A stretch of 15,535 bases of DNA. Source: CAJXCL01 sp964394335 (GTDB taxonomy: Bacteria > Nitrospinota > Nitrospinia > CAJXCL01). The notes under the pieces were generated by a model. It worked only from the letters and a program-made list of their open reading frames with translations, was not told where the DNA came from and ran no database searches. Both the position numbers and the translations under genes were made by a program. The first letter of the stretch is position 1, and the number at the start of each line of letters is the position of its first letter. This document shows positions 7,964-13,900 of this stretch, one piece after another. The stretch is from contig CAYMVZ010000056.1 of the NCBI GenBank assembly GCA_964394335.1, forward strand, positions 1-15,535, given 5' to 3'.

Positions 7964-7984
7964 ACAAATTTCCTATCTATTAAG

Positions 7985-8031
7985 ACACGATGAAACACTT
8001 TAATACATTTTTTAACATATTGAGACACATA
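7985..8031 (-). promoter_or_regulatory. Candidate MraZ operator, five 10-bp repeats
   Basis: Read on the minus strand, five heptamers follow each other with 3-nt spacers: TATGTGT, AATATGT, AAAATGT, AAAGTGT and ATCGTGT. Their shared TGT ends recur at exactly 10-bp steps; on the plus strand ACA starts at 7985, 7995, 8005, 8015 and 8025. Published MraZ operators are also direct repeats at 10-bp spacing. The fourth unit, AAAGTGT, equals the box reported for the Mycoplasma protein. The array lies just before mraZ, overlapping the downstream part of the proposed promoter, a position suited to autorepression. The assignment is inferred from pattern and place. Confidence 0.65.
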
Positions 8032-8057
8032 ATTTCACATTTTCAATACCTTGTCAA
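8029..8057 (-). promoter_or_regulatory. Candidate promoter of the dcw cluster (Pmra)
   Basis: On the minus strand a perfect TTGACA (-35, plus-strand 8052-8057) is followed after 17 bp by AATTAT (-10, 8029-8034, four of six consensus bases). The upstream flank, as read on the minus strand, is A/T-rich. It lies 66-94 bp before the mraZ start codon and overlaps the distal MraZ repeat. Confidence 0.5.
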
Positions 8058-8189
8058 CAAAAAAATAGAAAAAAAGACATTTGTTTTCTGAGGGATAGAA
8101 GAAATATTTTTTTGACAGAACTAAAATTCACGTACAGAAAACAGATGTTGCCAACCCTATTTTTTGTCATCCTCGAATAATTTAAATAA

Positions 8190-8290
8190 ATGGAGGACCG
8201 AATTAAAAAGCAAGAGCGATTAAAGACTTAAAAACATTCCAAAAACTGATGGGAAAAGAATAGTTGAAAGGATAACCAAGAAAGCAGATT
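8190..8290 (+). pseudogene. Possible RelE/ParE-type toxin remnant, frameshifted and truncated
   Basis: This reading is tentative. From 8207 one frame reads KARAIKDLK. If one A is restored to the five-A run at 8230-8234, the frame continues as NIPKTDGKRIVERITKKAD to a stop at 8288-8290. The joined peptide resembles the N-terminal part of RelE/ParE toxins (an AxKDLKxxPKxxxxRIxxxI pattern). The N-terminus is also out of frame and has no clear start, and the C-terminal half is absent. It ends where the GGCACTAAGACAC repeat begins (8292). No antitoxin gene is visible nearby. It could instead be a chance reading of AT-rich DNA. Confidence 0.3.
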
Positions 8291-8383
8291 AGGCACTAAG
8301 ACACAAAAAAATAGTTTTATCCTAACCGTAAATATGCTAAGATACAGAATTGAAAAAATTTTTAAACAAAGGAGAAAAATATT

Positions 8384-8608
8384 ATGAAAGAACAAGTAGA
8401 AAAGGCATTGGAGGATATTAGGCCTATGCTAATGGCGGATGGTGGAAACGTGGAATTAGTTGATGTTACTGAGGATGGTAATGTTAAGTTGAAACTCGTT
8501 GGAGCTTGTTCCGGATGTCCTAGTTCTCAGGTTACACTGAAAATGGGAATAGAACAGGCTTTAAAAGAAAAAGTACCCGGTGTTCAAAGCGTTGAAGAGG
8601 TACATTGA
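8384..8608 (+). CDS. NifU C-terminal-domain (Nfu-type) iron-sulfur cluster protein
   Basis: Stand-alone Nfu domains bind and hand over an Fe-S cluster during cluster assembly. The 74-residue product is essentially only this domain. It begins with VEKALEDIRPMLMADGGNVELVDV and has the two cluster cysteines in GACSGCPSS (C42 and C45), followed by the amphipathic helix TLKMGIEQALKEKVPGV. The ATG start has a good AAGGAG site eight bases upstream. It lacks the N-terminal NifU scaffold and A-type domains, so it is a carrier rather than a full scaffold. It stands alone, divergent from mraZ and convergent with the MEMO-family gene, with no other Fe-S assembly gene in the window. Confidence 0.93.
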   Translation: MKEQVEKALEDIRPMLMADGGNVELVDVTEDGNVKLKLVGACSGCPSSQVTLKMGIEQALKEKVPGVQSVEEVH

Positions 8609-8628
8609 GGTAACCGGTAAAACATTAA

Positions 8629-8708
8629 CATCTCCCCTAAACCCCTTCCTTCGGCAAGCTCAGGATAGGCTCTTGCCAGGGAGGGGAAACGTAAAGCGCA
8701 GGGGTGGT
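8629..8708. repeat. C-rich/G-rich palindromic repeat between convergent genes
   Basis: A C-rich left half (TCTCCCCTAAACCCCTTCC, 8631-8649) is mirrored by a G-rich right half (GGGAGGGG near 8680-8687, GGGGTG at 8701-8706). The apex is a stem GGCAAG (8653-8658) with CTTGCC (8672-8677) around a loop that starts CTCAGGATAGG. It sits between the 3' ends of the nfu and MEMO-family genes, where a stem could end transcription from both sides, though no U-run is evident. Its arms resemble those of the element at 2661-2733. Confidence 0.65.
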
Positions 8709-8738
8709 CTGATAAAATTTGAATTAAGCAACAGCCGG

Positions 8739-9539
8739 TTAAACAACGACAACACCGGCGTATCCCACAACCTGATCATAGTCTCCGCTGACATCTCCTG
8801 ACGTCATGTATTTTATCATTTCCGCGCTTTCAGCTCCCAGTTCTTTACAGGCGATAAGCATAATTGTAGCGGGAATGAATCCGCACATGCTAATAGAATG
8901 ATTGCGGACAGTATCAAAAAGCCCTTTGGGATCAAGTTTAATAATCTGATCTATCGCCATCCTGTCTTTTTGCTCCGCGCTTTTCTGAGATTCATAATGT
9001 GTCATGTCACTACTGGCGACTATTAAAACAGGCTGGCAATATTCTTTAATAGACCTTGCTATAGCAATTCCCATTTCTTTGCAGTTAGAATAGTCTAAAT
9101 GCTGGATACAAATCGGTACTATATCGAACTCATCAAGGAAATTCTGTATAAAAGGTATTTGCACTTCAAGAGAATGCTCATAGCGGTGTGCGGTACTGTC
9201 TTCTTTTATCGCATTGGTTTTTGACTTGATAATTTCAGCCAGCCTGCTGTTCATTTTTATAATAGCACCCGGCATTTTCCATTCTTCTTTGGAATTAATG
9301 GACGCTGTTTCCCCTCTTCCTGAATGGTTTGGGCCAATAATGACAAAAGAATTCGGCAGGTCTATTGCTGAGAAAACCGCTCCCGCTACAGCCCCTGAAT
9401 AAACATACCCGGCATGAGGGGACAAAACTCCAAGCGCCTTTTGTTTTTTGGATGGAATATTAATGAAACTGGAGACTTCTTTCTGAAGTTCAGTTGGTGA
9501 ATCCGAATAAAATTTTCCTGCTACCGCCGCTTTTCTCAT
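8739..9539 (-). CDS. amrB: MEMO1-family protein (AmmeMemoRadiSam system protein B)
   Basis: The MEMO1 family has the fold of class III extradiol ring-cleaving dioxygenases. In bacteria it is often encoded with an AMMECR1-domain protein and a radical SAM enzyme; its reaction is not settled. This product of about 266 residues is full length. It carries PHAGYVYSGAVAG (H42), GPNHSGRGE (H72), EHSLEVQIPF (H122), ASSDMTHYE (D178, H181) and SMCGFIPATIM (C219). These match the His/His/Cys metal-site pattern described for human MEMO1. I chose the ATG at 9537-9539, which gives the family start MRKAAVAGKFYS; an in-frame TTG at 9564-9566 is possible. The AMMECR1 and radical SAM partners are not in this window. 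It follows a small membrane-protein gene by 46 bp and may share its promoter. Confidence 0.92.
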   Translation of the reverse strand: MRKAAVAGKFYSDSPTELQKEVSSFINIPSKKQKALGVLSPHAGYVYSGAVAGAVFSAIDLPNSFVIIGPNHSGRGETASINSKEEWKMPGAIIKMNSRLAEIIKSKTNAIKEDSTAHRYEHSLEVQIPFIQNFLDEFDIVPICIQHLDYSNCKEMGIAIARSIKEYCQPVLIVASSDMTHYESQKSAEQKDRMAIDQIIKLDPKGLFDTVRNHSISMCGFIPATIMLIACKELGAESAEMIKYMTSGDVSGDYDQVVGYAGVVVV

Positions 9540-9585
9540 AATTTCATTAATGAGCGTTAATATCAAATGCGTGGAGACAAAAACT

Positions 9586-9894
9586 TTATTCCTGGTGGGG
9601 ACGATAGGGTGCCACTAATTCCTCGTTAATGGACTTAACGGCAAATTCTATTGTCTCTTTTGTATTTTGCTTGACCTTTAGAAAGAAGTCTTCATCAAGA
9701 AAAGTTACCATTAGGTTGTCAATAGCCCTTGTTTGGGTATAATCTACAGCTTCTTTGACATCCTGCTTAAATACACAAAACAATAAAGAGACGCTGAGAA
9801 ACAGACAGACCGAAAAGGTGATGCCCCAGGGAATTGCCCTGCAAAACTCCACATACATTATTTCCCCAAACCCTCTTTCCTCTTTTTCTTTCAT
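9586..9894 (-). CDS. Small membrane protein of unknown function
   Basis: I do not recognise this 102-residue protein. It has a charged N-terminus (about 1-19), one clear membrane segment rich in F, L, V and S (about 22-43, with two cysteines), and a soluble C-terminal part of about 58 residues. That part looks helical and is rich in K, E, D and T, with the stretch FFLKVKQNTKETIEFAVKSI. The ATG has a strong GGAGGGTG site five bases upstream and a promoter candidate about 40 bp further up, so it is very likely expressed. It is the first gene of a minus-strand pair with the MEMO-family gene 46 bp downstream. The shape suggests a membrane anchor or a subunit of a membrane complex, but no function can be given. 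Confidence 0.75.
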   Translation of the reverse strand: MKEKEERGFGEIMYVEFCRAIPWGITFSVCLFLSVSLLFCVFKQDVKEAVDYTQTRAIDNLMVTFLDEDFFLKVKQNTKETIEFAVKSINEELVAPYRPHQE

Positions 9895-9931
9895 TATTCA
9901 CCCTCCATAAAAGTTAATAATGATTATAATA

Positions 9932-9959
9932 ATTATACATTATGTTCTGTTTTTAACAA
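9932..9959 (-). promoter_or_regulatory. Candidate promoter of the small membrane protein and MEMO-family pair
   Basis: Read on the minus strand, TTGTTA (-35, plus-strand 9954-9959, four of six bases) is followed after 16 bp by a perfect TATAAT (-10, 9932-9937). A second TATAAT lies a few bases further downstream. The start codon at 9892-9894 is about 38 bp from the -10. The rest of the 277-bp divergent gap up to 10171 is A/T-rich. It contains a small dyad, ATTCCGG/CCGGGAAT (10028-10045), and no convincing gene. Confidence 0.5.
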
Positions 9960-10160
9960 CCAATGATTAAAATTTTAAATTCTGATGATTATGTGTTTAG
10001 AATTATCCTATCAATAAATTGGATGTTATTCCGGTAGCCGGGAATTAAAAAATTAAGTTTTGCTTTTAAGATAGTTTTTTTAGTTTTGGAAATCAAGAAT
10101 TTCTGTAATAATGTTAATGCATTAGATTTAATCTTTGTATTCTCTGATTCATTGCTGTGA

Positions 10161-10166
10161 AAGGGG
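10161..10166 (+). promoter_or_regulatory. Ribosome binding site fixing the TTG start of the thiolase gene
   Basis: AAGGGG stands five bases before the TTG at 10172-10174. The resulting N-terminus, MKKVYLISGGVTKF, matches the usual opening strand of thiolases, and no ATG is available at a suitable place. Confidence 0.7.
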
Positions 10167-10171
10167 CATAA

Positions 10172-11455
10172 TTGAAAAAAGTTTATCTGATATCAGGCGG
10201 TGTAACAAAGTTTTCCAAGGCAAATCCTGAGAAGGATTTCAGGTTTATGGTCAGGGAAGCTTATGATCATGCTCTTTCCGATGTTCCAAAACTCAAGCCT
10301 TCCATGATGGACGGCTCTGTGATCTCTTATTTTTCAGACCACTTTACACGTCAGCTCATGTCAGGGGCCATGGTTCAGGATTATATCGGACTCTGTCCAA
10401 AACCTTCAAAGAGAGTGGAAGGTGGAGGAGCTACCGGCGGCTTATGTGTTCAGAGCGCGTACCAGGAAATTGCGTCAGGGAGAATGAAGGTAGTTGTTGG
10501 GGCAGGTTTCGAGACCATGAGCAGGGTCAATACATGGAAAGGAAATGAATTTATTGCCCATGCTTCGGATACAAACTTTGATTACCCGGTTGGCGGGTTC
10601 TATTCCGGTTATTACGCGATGATGGTTGTAAGACATATGCATGAGTTTGGAACAACGCCGGAACAGATGGCATATGTATCTGTTAAAAACCATAAAAACG
10701 CTCTTTACAATCCATTTGCTCAGCACCCGGCGGAGCTCACCGTGAAAGATGTGAGGAACTCGGCAATGGTAGCATGGCCTCTGACAAGACTTGACTGCTG
10801 TACCATGTCTGACGGCGCCGCGGCTGTTATATTAGCAGATGAGGAAACCGCTTTTAAAGTTTGCGATAATCCTGTTTTAATAAAAGGCATTGGAACAGGA
10901 ACGGACTGTATGAGAATGGCTGACAGACCACATGGTGATGTTATCCTTCTCCCTCACGAAAACAAAAAAGATTATAAAAAATTGAAATATCCCGGCGTAC
11001 ATTCTTTCAGAGCCGGTAGGACAGCGGCAAAAACCGCTTATCAACACGCGGGAATAAAAAATCCAATAGAAGAACTGGATTTTATTGAACTGCATGATGC
11101 GTACACGTCTTCCGAAATTCAGACCTATGAAGATCTCGGTCTATGTAAATACGGTGAAGGAGGGAAATTTGTGGAAAAAGGATTTCCTTTTATGAATGGC
11201 ATCGATTATGGATTAAAACTTTCCAAGAAATGCAAGATTCCGGTTAATCCGTCAGGAGGACTTCTCGCATCCGGTCATCCAGTGGGAGCCACCGGTATTA
11301 TGCAGGCGGTATTCGCCATGTGGCAATTACAGGGAACAATTAAAAAACATTTTGGAAATAATAAACTTCAAGTAAAAAACGCAAAGCAAGGTCTGATCCA
11401 CAGCCATGCCGGAACAGGCACGTATGTTACGGTGACGATTTTGGAGAAAGCATAA
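10172..11455 (+). CDS. Thiolase-superfamily protein (acetyl-CoA acetyltransferase / SCP2-thiolase-like)
   Basis: Thiolases cleave or form the carbon-carbon bond of beta-ketoacyl-CoA. This 427-residue product has the thiolase two-half layout. The likely nucleophile is C92 in GATGGLCVQSAY. TRLDCCTMSDGAAAVIL lies at 206-221, ELHDAYTSSE with H308 at 306-315, and NPSGGLLASGHPVGATG with H369 at 359-375. The C-terminal cysteine motif (CxG) of classic degradative thiolases is replaced by HSHAGTGTYV, as in the SCP2-like subfamily that works with DUF35 partners. The start is TTG, with AAGGGG five bases upstream. A DUF35 gene follows 671 bp later, past a broken GxxExxY gene, so the two probably form a two-subunit enzyme like BbsB/BbsA. 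The substrate is unknown; 2-oxoacid dehydrogenase genes follow downstream. Confidence 0.9.
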   Translation: MKKVYLISGGVTKFSKANPEKDFRFMVREAYDHALSDVPKLKPSMMDGSVISYFSDHFTRQLMSGAMVQDYIGLCPKPSKRVEGGGATGGLCVQSAYQEIASGRMKVVVGAGFETMSRVNTWKGNEFIAHASDTNFDYPVGGFYSGYYAMMVVRHMHEFGTTPEQMAYVSVKNHKNALYNPFAQHPAELTVKDVRNSAMVAWPLTRLDCCTMSDGAAAVILADEETAFKVCDNPVLIKGIGTGTDCMRMADRPHGDVILLPHENKKDYKKLKYPGVHSFRAGRTAAKTAYQHAGIKNPIEELDFIELHDAYTSSEIQTYEDLGLCKYGEGGKFVEKGFPFMNGIDYGLKLSKKCKIPVNPSGGLLASGHPVGATGIMQAVFAMWQLQGTIKKHFGNNKLQVKNAKQGLIHSHAGTGTYVTVTILEKA

Positions 11456-11458
11456 TTT

Positions 11459-11586
11459 GACGTTGAAAGAATTTGACGCAGAAAGAAATTAGACGCTGAT
11501 GGACGCTGATTGTTATGATTTATTATGATAATAATTATTTATCAGCGTATATCATAATAATCATATTTTATCTGCGTCAAAAAAAT
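11459..11586. repeat. Long palindromic direct repeat, copy 1
   Basis: This copy of about 127 bp begins three bases after the thiolase stop and ends at GCGTCAAAAAA. Copy 2 at 11976-12101 aligns with about eight differences; the first 62 bases are identical. Internally, GACGCTGAT (two overlapping-type copies near 11493-11510) is mirrored by an ATCTGCGTC end, and TGTTATGAT-like arms pair around the near-palindrome ATAATAATTATTTAT, so it can fold into a long imperfect hairpin. Its first 18 bases equal the last codons and stop of the GxxExxY gene, so it looks like the downstream flank of a lost upstream gene copy. Confidence 0.85.
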
Positions 11587-11588
11587 AT

Positions 11589-11993
11589 ATGAAATATAAA
11601 GAAAATTATAAACATTCTGAGCTGACTGAAAGAATAATCAAAGAAGCATATTATGTTTATAATAAATTGGGATATGGTTTTCTCGAAAAGGTCTATGAAA
11701 ATGCCCTGTTTATTCGATTTTAAAATACCGGTTTTAATGTCAGCCAGCAATATCCGGTAAATGTATATTTCGAAAATGAGTTGGTCGGGGAATATTTTGC
11801 AGATATTTTAATAGATAAAAAAGTGATTCTTGAATTAAAGGCTATTGAAAAACTGAACGCTATTCATGAGGTTCAATTAGTAAATTATTTAAAGGCAACT
11901 AAGATAGAGGTTGGGTTATTGATAAACTTTGGGCCAAAAATTGAGGTTAAAAGAAAAGTATTTACCAAAGAATTAGACGTTGAAAGAATTTGA
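11589..11993 (+). pseudogene. GxxExxY-family protein gene with in-frame stop
   Basis: GxxExxY proteins are small, with a predicted PD-(D/E)XK nuclease-like fold and no settled role. Read from ATG 11589, codons 1-44 give a normal family N-terminus with the signature GFLEKVY. Codon 45 is TAA (11721-11723). The same frame then continues with NTGFNVSQQYPVNVYFENEL, GEYFADILIDKKVILELKA (the D and ExK residues of the nuclease-like motif) and LVNYLKATKIEVGLLINFG to a stop at 11991-11993. A single C-to-T change from CAA (Gln) explains the break. The second part could be translated alone from the ATG at 11781. The 3' end lies inside repeat copy 2, and copy 1 lies just upstream. Read-through or recoding is unlikely, because TAA ends neighbouring genes normally. 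Confidence 0.85.
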
Positions 11994-12101
11994 CGCAGAA
12001 AGAAATTAGACGCTGATGGACGCTGATTGTTATGATTTGTTATGATAATAATTATTTATCAGCGTTAATCATAACAATCATATCAAATCAGCGTCAAAAA
12101 A
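11976..12101. repeat. Long palindromic direct repeat, copy 2
   Basis: This is the downstream copy, 517 bp from copy 1. It starts inside the last codons of the GxxExxY gene and ends at GCGTCAAAAAA, 25 bp before the DUF35 start. It forms the better hairpin: GACGCTGATTGTTATGATTT on the left pairs, with small bulges, with AATCATAACAATCATATC and AAATCAGCGTC on the right, a stem of roughly 30 bp around ATAATAATTATTTAT. Confidence 0.85.
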
Positions 12102-12126
12102 TGATTAATGAAGTCTAAACAACTAT

Positions 12127-12612
12127 ATGGCAAAGAATAAAAAAATCAAACTGCCGGAGACAGAAGAAGGGACAACTCTTTTTAATCTTGATCCCATTAT
12201 TCAAAAAAGCAGCTATGAGATAAATTACATTCATTCTTACGCGCAGGACTCACCTTTTTTTGCCGGACTTGCAAAGGGAAAACTTTTTGGAAATGAATGC
12301 AAACCCTGTAAATACAAATATGCCACTCCAAGAAACCATTGCATGTACTGCGGAAAGCAAACATCATGGTTTGAACTACCGCTAACAGGTAAAATCCATA
12401 CATGGACAACTTGTTATTTTGGCAGTGAAGCGTTTTTAAAAGAAACCCCATACAATCTCATCCTCGTGGAATTTGAAGGCGTGGACACGCTATTCCTGTC
12501 CAGGCTGATAGGAATAGAAGAAAGAGATATAAAAATTGGGATGGAAATAAAAGCAAAATTTTTAAGAAACTCAAAGTTTAAAGTTACGGATGTTTATTTT
12601 GTCCCATTATAA
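12127..12612 (+). CDS. DUF35 zinc-ribbon / OB-fold protein, probable thiolase partner subunit
   Basis: DUF35 proteins pair an N-terminal rubredoxin-like zinc ribbon with a C-terminal OB fold. They act as the small subunit of certain thiolases (BbsA with BbsB, and the archaeal thiolase/HMG-CoA synthase complex), where they contact the CoA substrate path. This 161-residue product shows an N-terminal helical stretch ending in SPFFAGLAKGKLFGNECK. Four zinc cysteines are intact: C58 and C61 (ECKPCKY), C72 and C75 (HCMYCGK). The OB-fold part follows (LTGKIHTWTT, NLILVEFEGVDTLFLSRLIG). The length is somewhat greater than many members because of a 40-residue N-terminal extension. The ATG start has only a weak ribosome site. 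Partnership with the thiolase upstream is inferred from family precedent and synteny. Confidence 0.9.
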   Translation: MAKNKKIKLPETEEGTTLFNLDPIIQKSSYEINYIHSYAQDSPFFAGLAKGKLFGNECKPCKYKYATPRNHCMYCGKQTSWFELPLTGKIHTWTTCYFGSEAFLKETPYNLILVEFEGVDTLFLSRLIGIEERDIKIGMEIKAKFLRNSKFKVTDVYFVPL

Positions 12613-12615
12613 TTA

Positions 12616-12745
12616 GACGCAGATAAAAATAATTATCAGCGAATTCAAGTCTGAGAGCTAATCTCCTTTGGGCGAATCTGCGAAGCCACGCTGAGGGGGG
12701 CGAAGCTAAAATCATGATAATCATATTATATCTGCGTCAAAAAAA
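12616..12745. repeat. Long palindromic repeat, diverged copy 3 with an internal insert
   Basis: The ends match copies 1 and 2: GACGCAGATAAAA on the left (12616-12628), TTATCAGCG (12633-12641), and TCATATTATATCTGCGTC followed by an A run on the right (12721-12745). The centre differs: about 65-70 bp of more GC-rich sequence (roughly 12642-12710, including GGGCGAATCTGCGAAGCC and GAGGGGGGCGAAGCT) replaces the AT-rich loop. It fills the gap between the DUF35 stop and the E1 alpha start, and the AAGG next to its right end may serve as the E1 alpha ribosome site. Confidence 0.7.
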
Positions 12746-12754
12746 GGTTTTATT

Positions 12755-13825
12755 ATGCTTTTAGAAAAATACGATCCTTTAAAAAATGAGAAACTACAAA
12801 TCCTGGATGAAAAAGGTAATTGCAACAGCAAATTAGAACCAAAAATAGAAAAAAAAGATTTAATTGAAATTTATAGATACATGGTTCTATCCCGCATTGC
12901 GGATGAGAAGGCATTCGCCCTGCAAAGAGAAGGGAGAATTGGAACATACCCTCCTTTAAAAGGGCATGAAGCGGTTCAAATCGGGTCTGCCTTTGCCATG
13001 AACAAAAATGATTGGTTGTTCCCTGTATACAGGGATATGGGCGCCATGATTGTGATGGGTGTTCCCCTGTATCTTATTTTTCTTTATTGGATGGGAAATG
13101 AAGATGGTTGCAGGTTCCCTGAAGGAACAAATGTGTTTCCTATTGCCGTCCCTGTTGGCAGTCAGATATCTCTCGGCATGGGATTTTCCTGGGCTTCAAA
13201 ACTGAAAAAAGAGAAAACCGTTACTCTGGTTTCTTTTGGGGACGGGGCTACATCATCTATAGATTTTCATGATGGGCTAAACTTTGCCGGCGTGTTTAAA
13301 ACCCCAACTGTATTTCTCTGCATTAACAACCAGTGGGCGATATCCGTACCCAGATCAAAACAAAGCGCGTCTAAATCTCTGGCTCAAAAGGCAATAGGAT
13401 ATGGGTTTAACGGTATCCAGGTGGATGGGAATGACATCCTAGCCGTATATGCTGCCATAAAAGAGGCAGTTGACAGAGCAAATAAAGGTGATGGACCAAC
13501 TCTTATTGAAGCAGTCACATACCGCATGGGTGACCATACCACAGCGGATGACGCGTCCCGCTACAGAAGCGAAAAAGAAATTGATGAGTGGAATAAAAAG
13601 GATCCTATCCCAAGATTTAAATCGTATTTGGAGTCAAAGCAGATATGGAATGAAAATTTTGAAATAGAGATAAGAAAAGAAGCGGAAGGTCTGGTAGAAG
13701 AAGCCGTAAAAAAGGCAGAGGCCGCGCCGCCGCCTGCTATAGAAGATCTCTTCAAGTATACATACGGTGAAATGCCATGGCATCTTAAAGAAGAGCTGGA
13801 GGAATTAAAAAAAAGCCTTAAATGA
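12755..13825 (+). CDS. pdhA: Thiamine-diphosphate-dependent 2-oxoacid dehydrogenase E1 component, alpha subunit (pyruvate dehydrogenase type)
   Basis: E1 alpha and beta decarboxylate a 2-oxoacid on thiamine diphosphate and pass the acyl group to the lipoyl arm of E2. The 356-residue product is full length. It has GRIGTYPPLKGHEAVQIGSA (61-80), YRDMG (92-96) and the thiamine diphosphate motif from GDG (162-164) to NN (191-192), including FHDGLNFAGVFKTP. The phosphorylation-loop-like TYRMGDHTTADDASRYR lies near 260. The pattern fits the alpha2beta2 pyruvate or branched-chain 2-oxoacid enzymes; motifs alone do not decide between these substrates. The symbol follows the pyruvate reading. It is followed by E1 beta after 75 bp. 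Confidence 0.9.
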   Translation: MLLEKYDPLKNEKLQILDEKGNCNSKLEPKIEKKDLIEIYRYMVLSRIADEKAFALQREGRIGTYPPLKGHEAVQIGSAFAMNKNDWLFPVYRDMGAMIVMGVPLYLIFLYWMGNEDGCRFPEGTNVFPIAVPVGSQISLGMGFSWASKLKKEKTVTLVSFGDGATSSIDFHDGLNFAGVFKTPTVFLCINNQWAISVPRSKQSASKSLAQKAIGYGFNGIQVDGNDILAVYAAIKEAVDRANKGDGPTLIEAVTYRMGDHTTADDASRYRSEKEIDEWNKKDPIPRFKSYLESKQIWNENFEIEIRKEAEGLVEEAVKKAEAAPPPAIEDLFKYTYGEMPWHLKEELEELKKSLK

Positions 13826-13900
13826 ATTAAACCACGAATTGCACTAATTTCACGAATTAATCAGTGTAATCAACTTTAACAATCAGAGTAATCAATTATT
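13826..13900. repeat. Short repeats in the E1 alpha / E1 beta gap
   Basis: The gap contains a direct repeat AATCAGTGTAATCAA (13859-13873) and AATCAGAGTAATCAA (13881-13895), 14 of 15 bases equal. CACGAATT occurs twice (13833-13840 and 13851-13858). There is also an imperfect dyad ATTGCACT/AGTGTAAT. It looks like a degraded fragment of an interspersed palindromic repeat inside the operon. No strong ribosome site stands before the E1 beta ATG. Confidence 0.55.

Noticed and set aside
8305..8360. Sigma-70 promoter for nfu.
   Set aside because: TAAGAT has no acceptable -35 at 16-18 bp (only TTTTAT), so the call would be guesswork.
8580..8801. A 73-codon plus-strand frame after nfu.
   Set aside because: It crosses the palindromic repeat and part of the MEMO-family gene on the other strand; no start context or domain.
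10028..10045. Terminator or riboswitch in the gap before the thiolase gene.
   Set aside because: Only one short stem with a bulge is visible, without a T run and without conserved riboswitch elements.
11721..11723. TAA as a recoded glutamine codon.
   Set aside because: TAA terminates other genes in the window normally (murD, E1 beta, rsmH), so recoding would be inconsistent; a nonsense change is simpler.
11459..12101. Insertion sequence or integron cassette with its own transposase or integrase.
   Set aside because: No transposase or integrase frame exists between or beside the repeats, and the palindromes lack recognisable attC or IS-end motifs.
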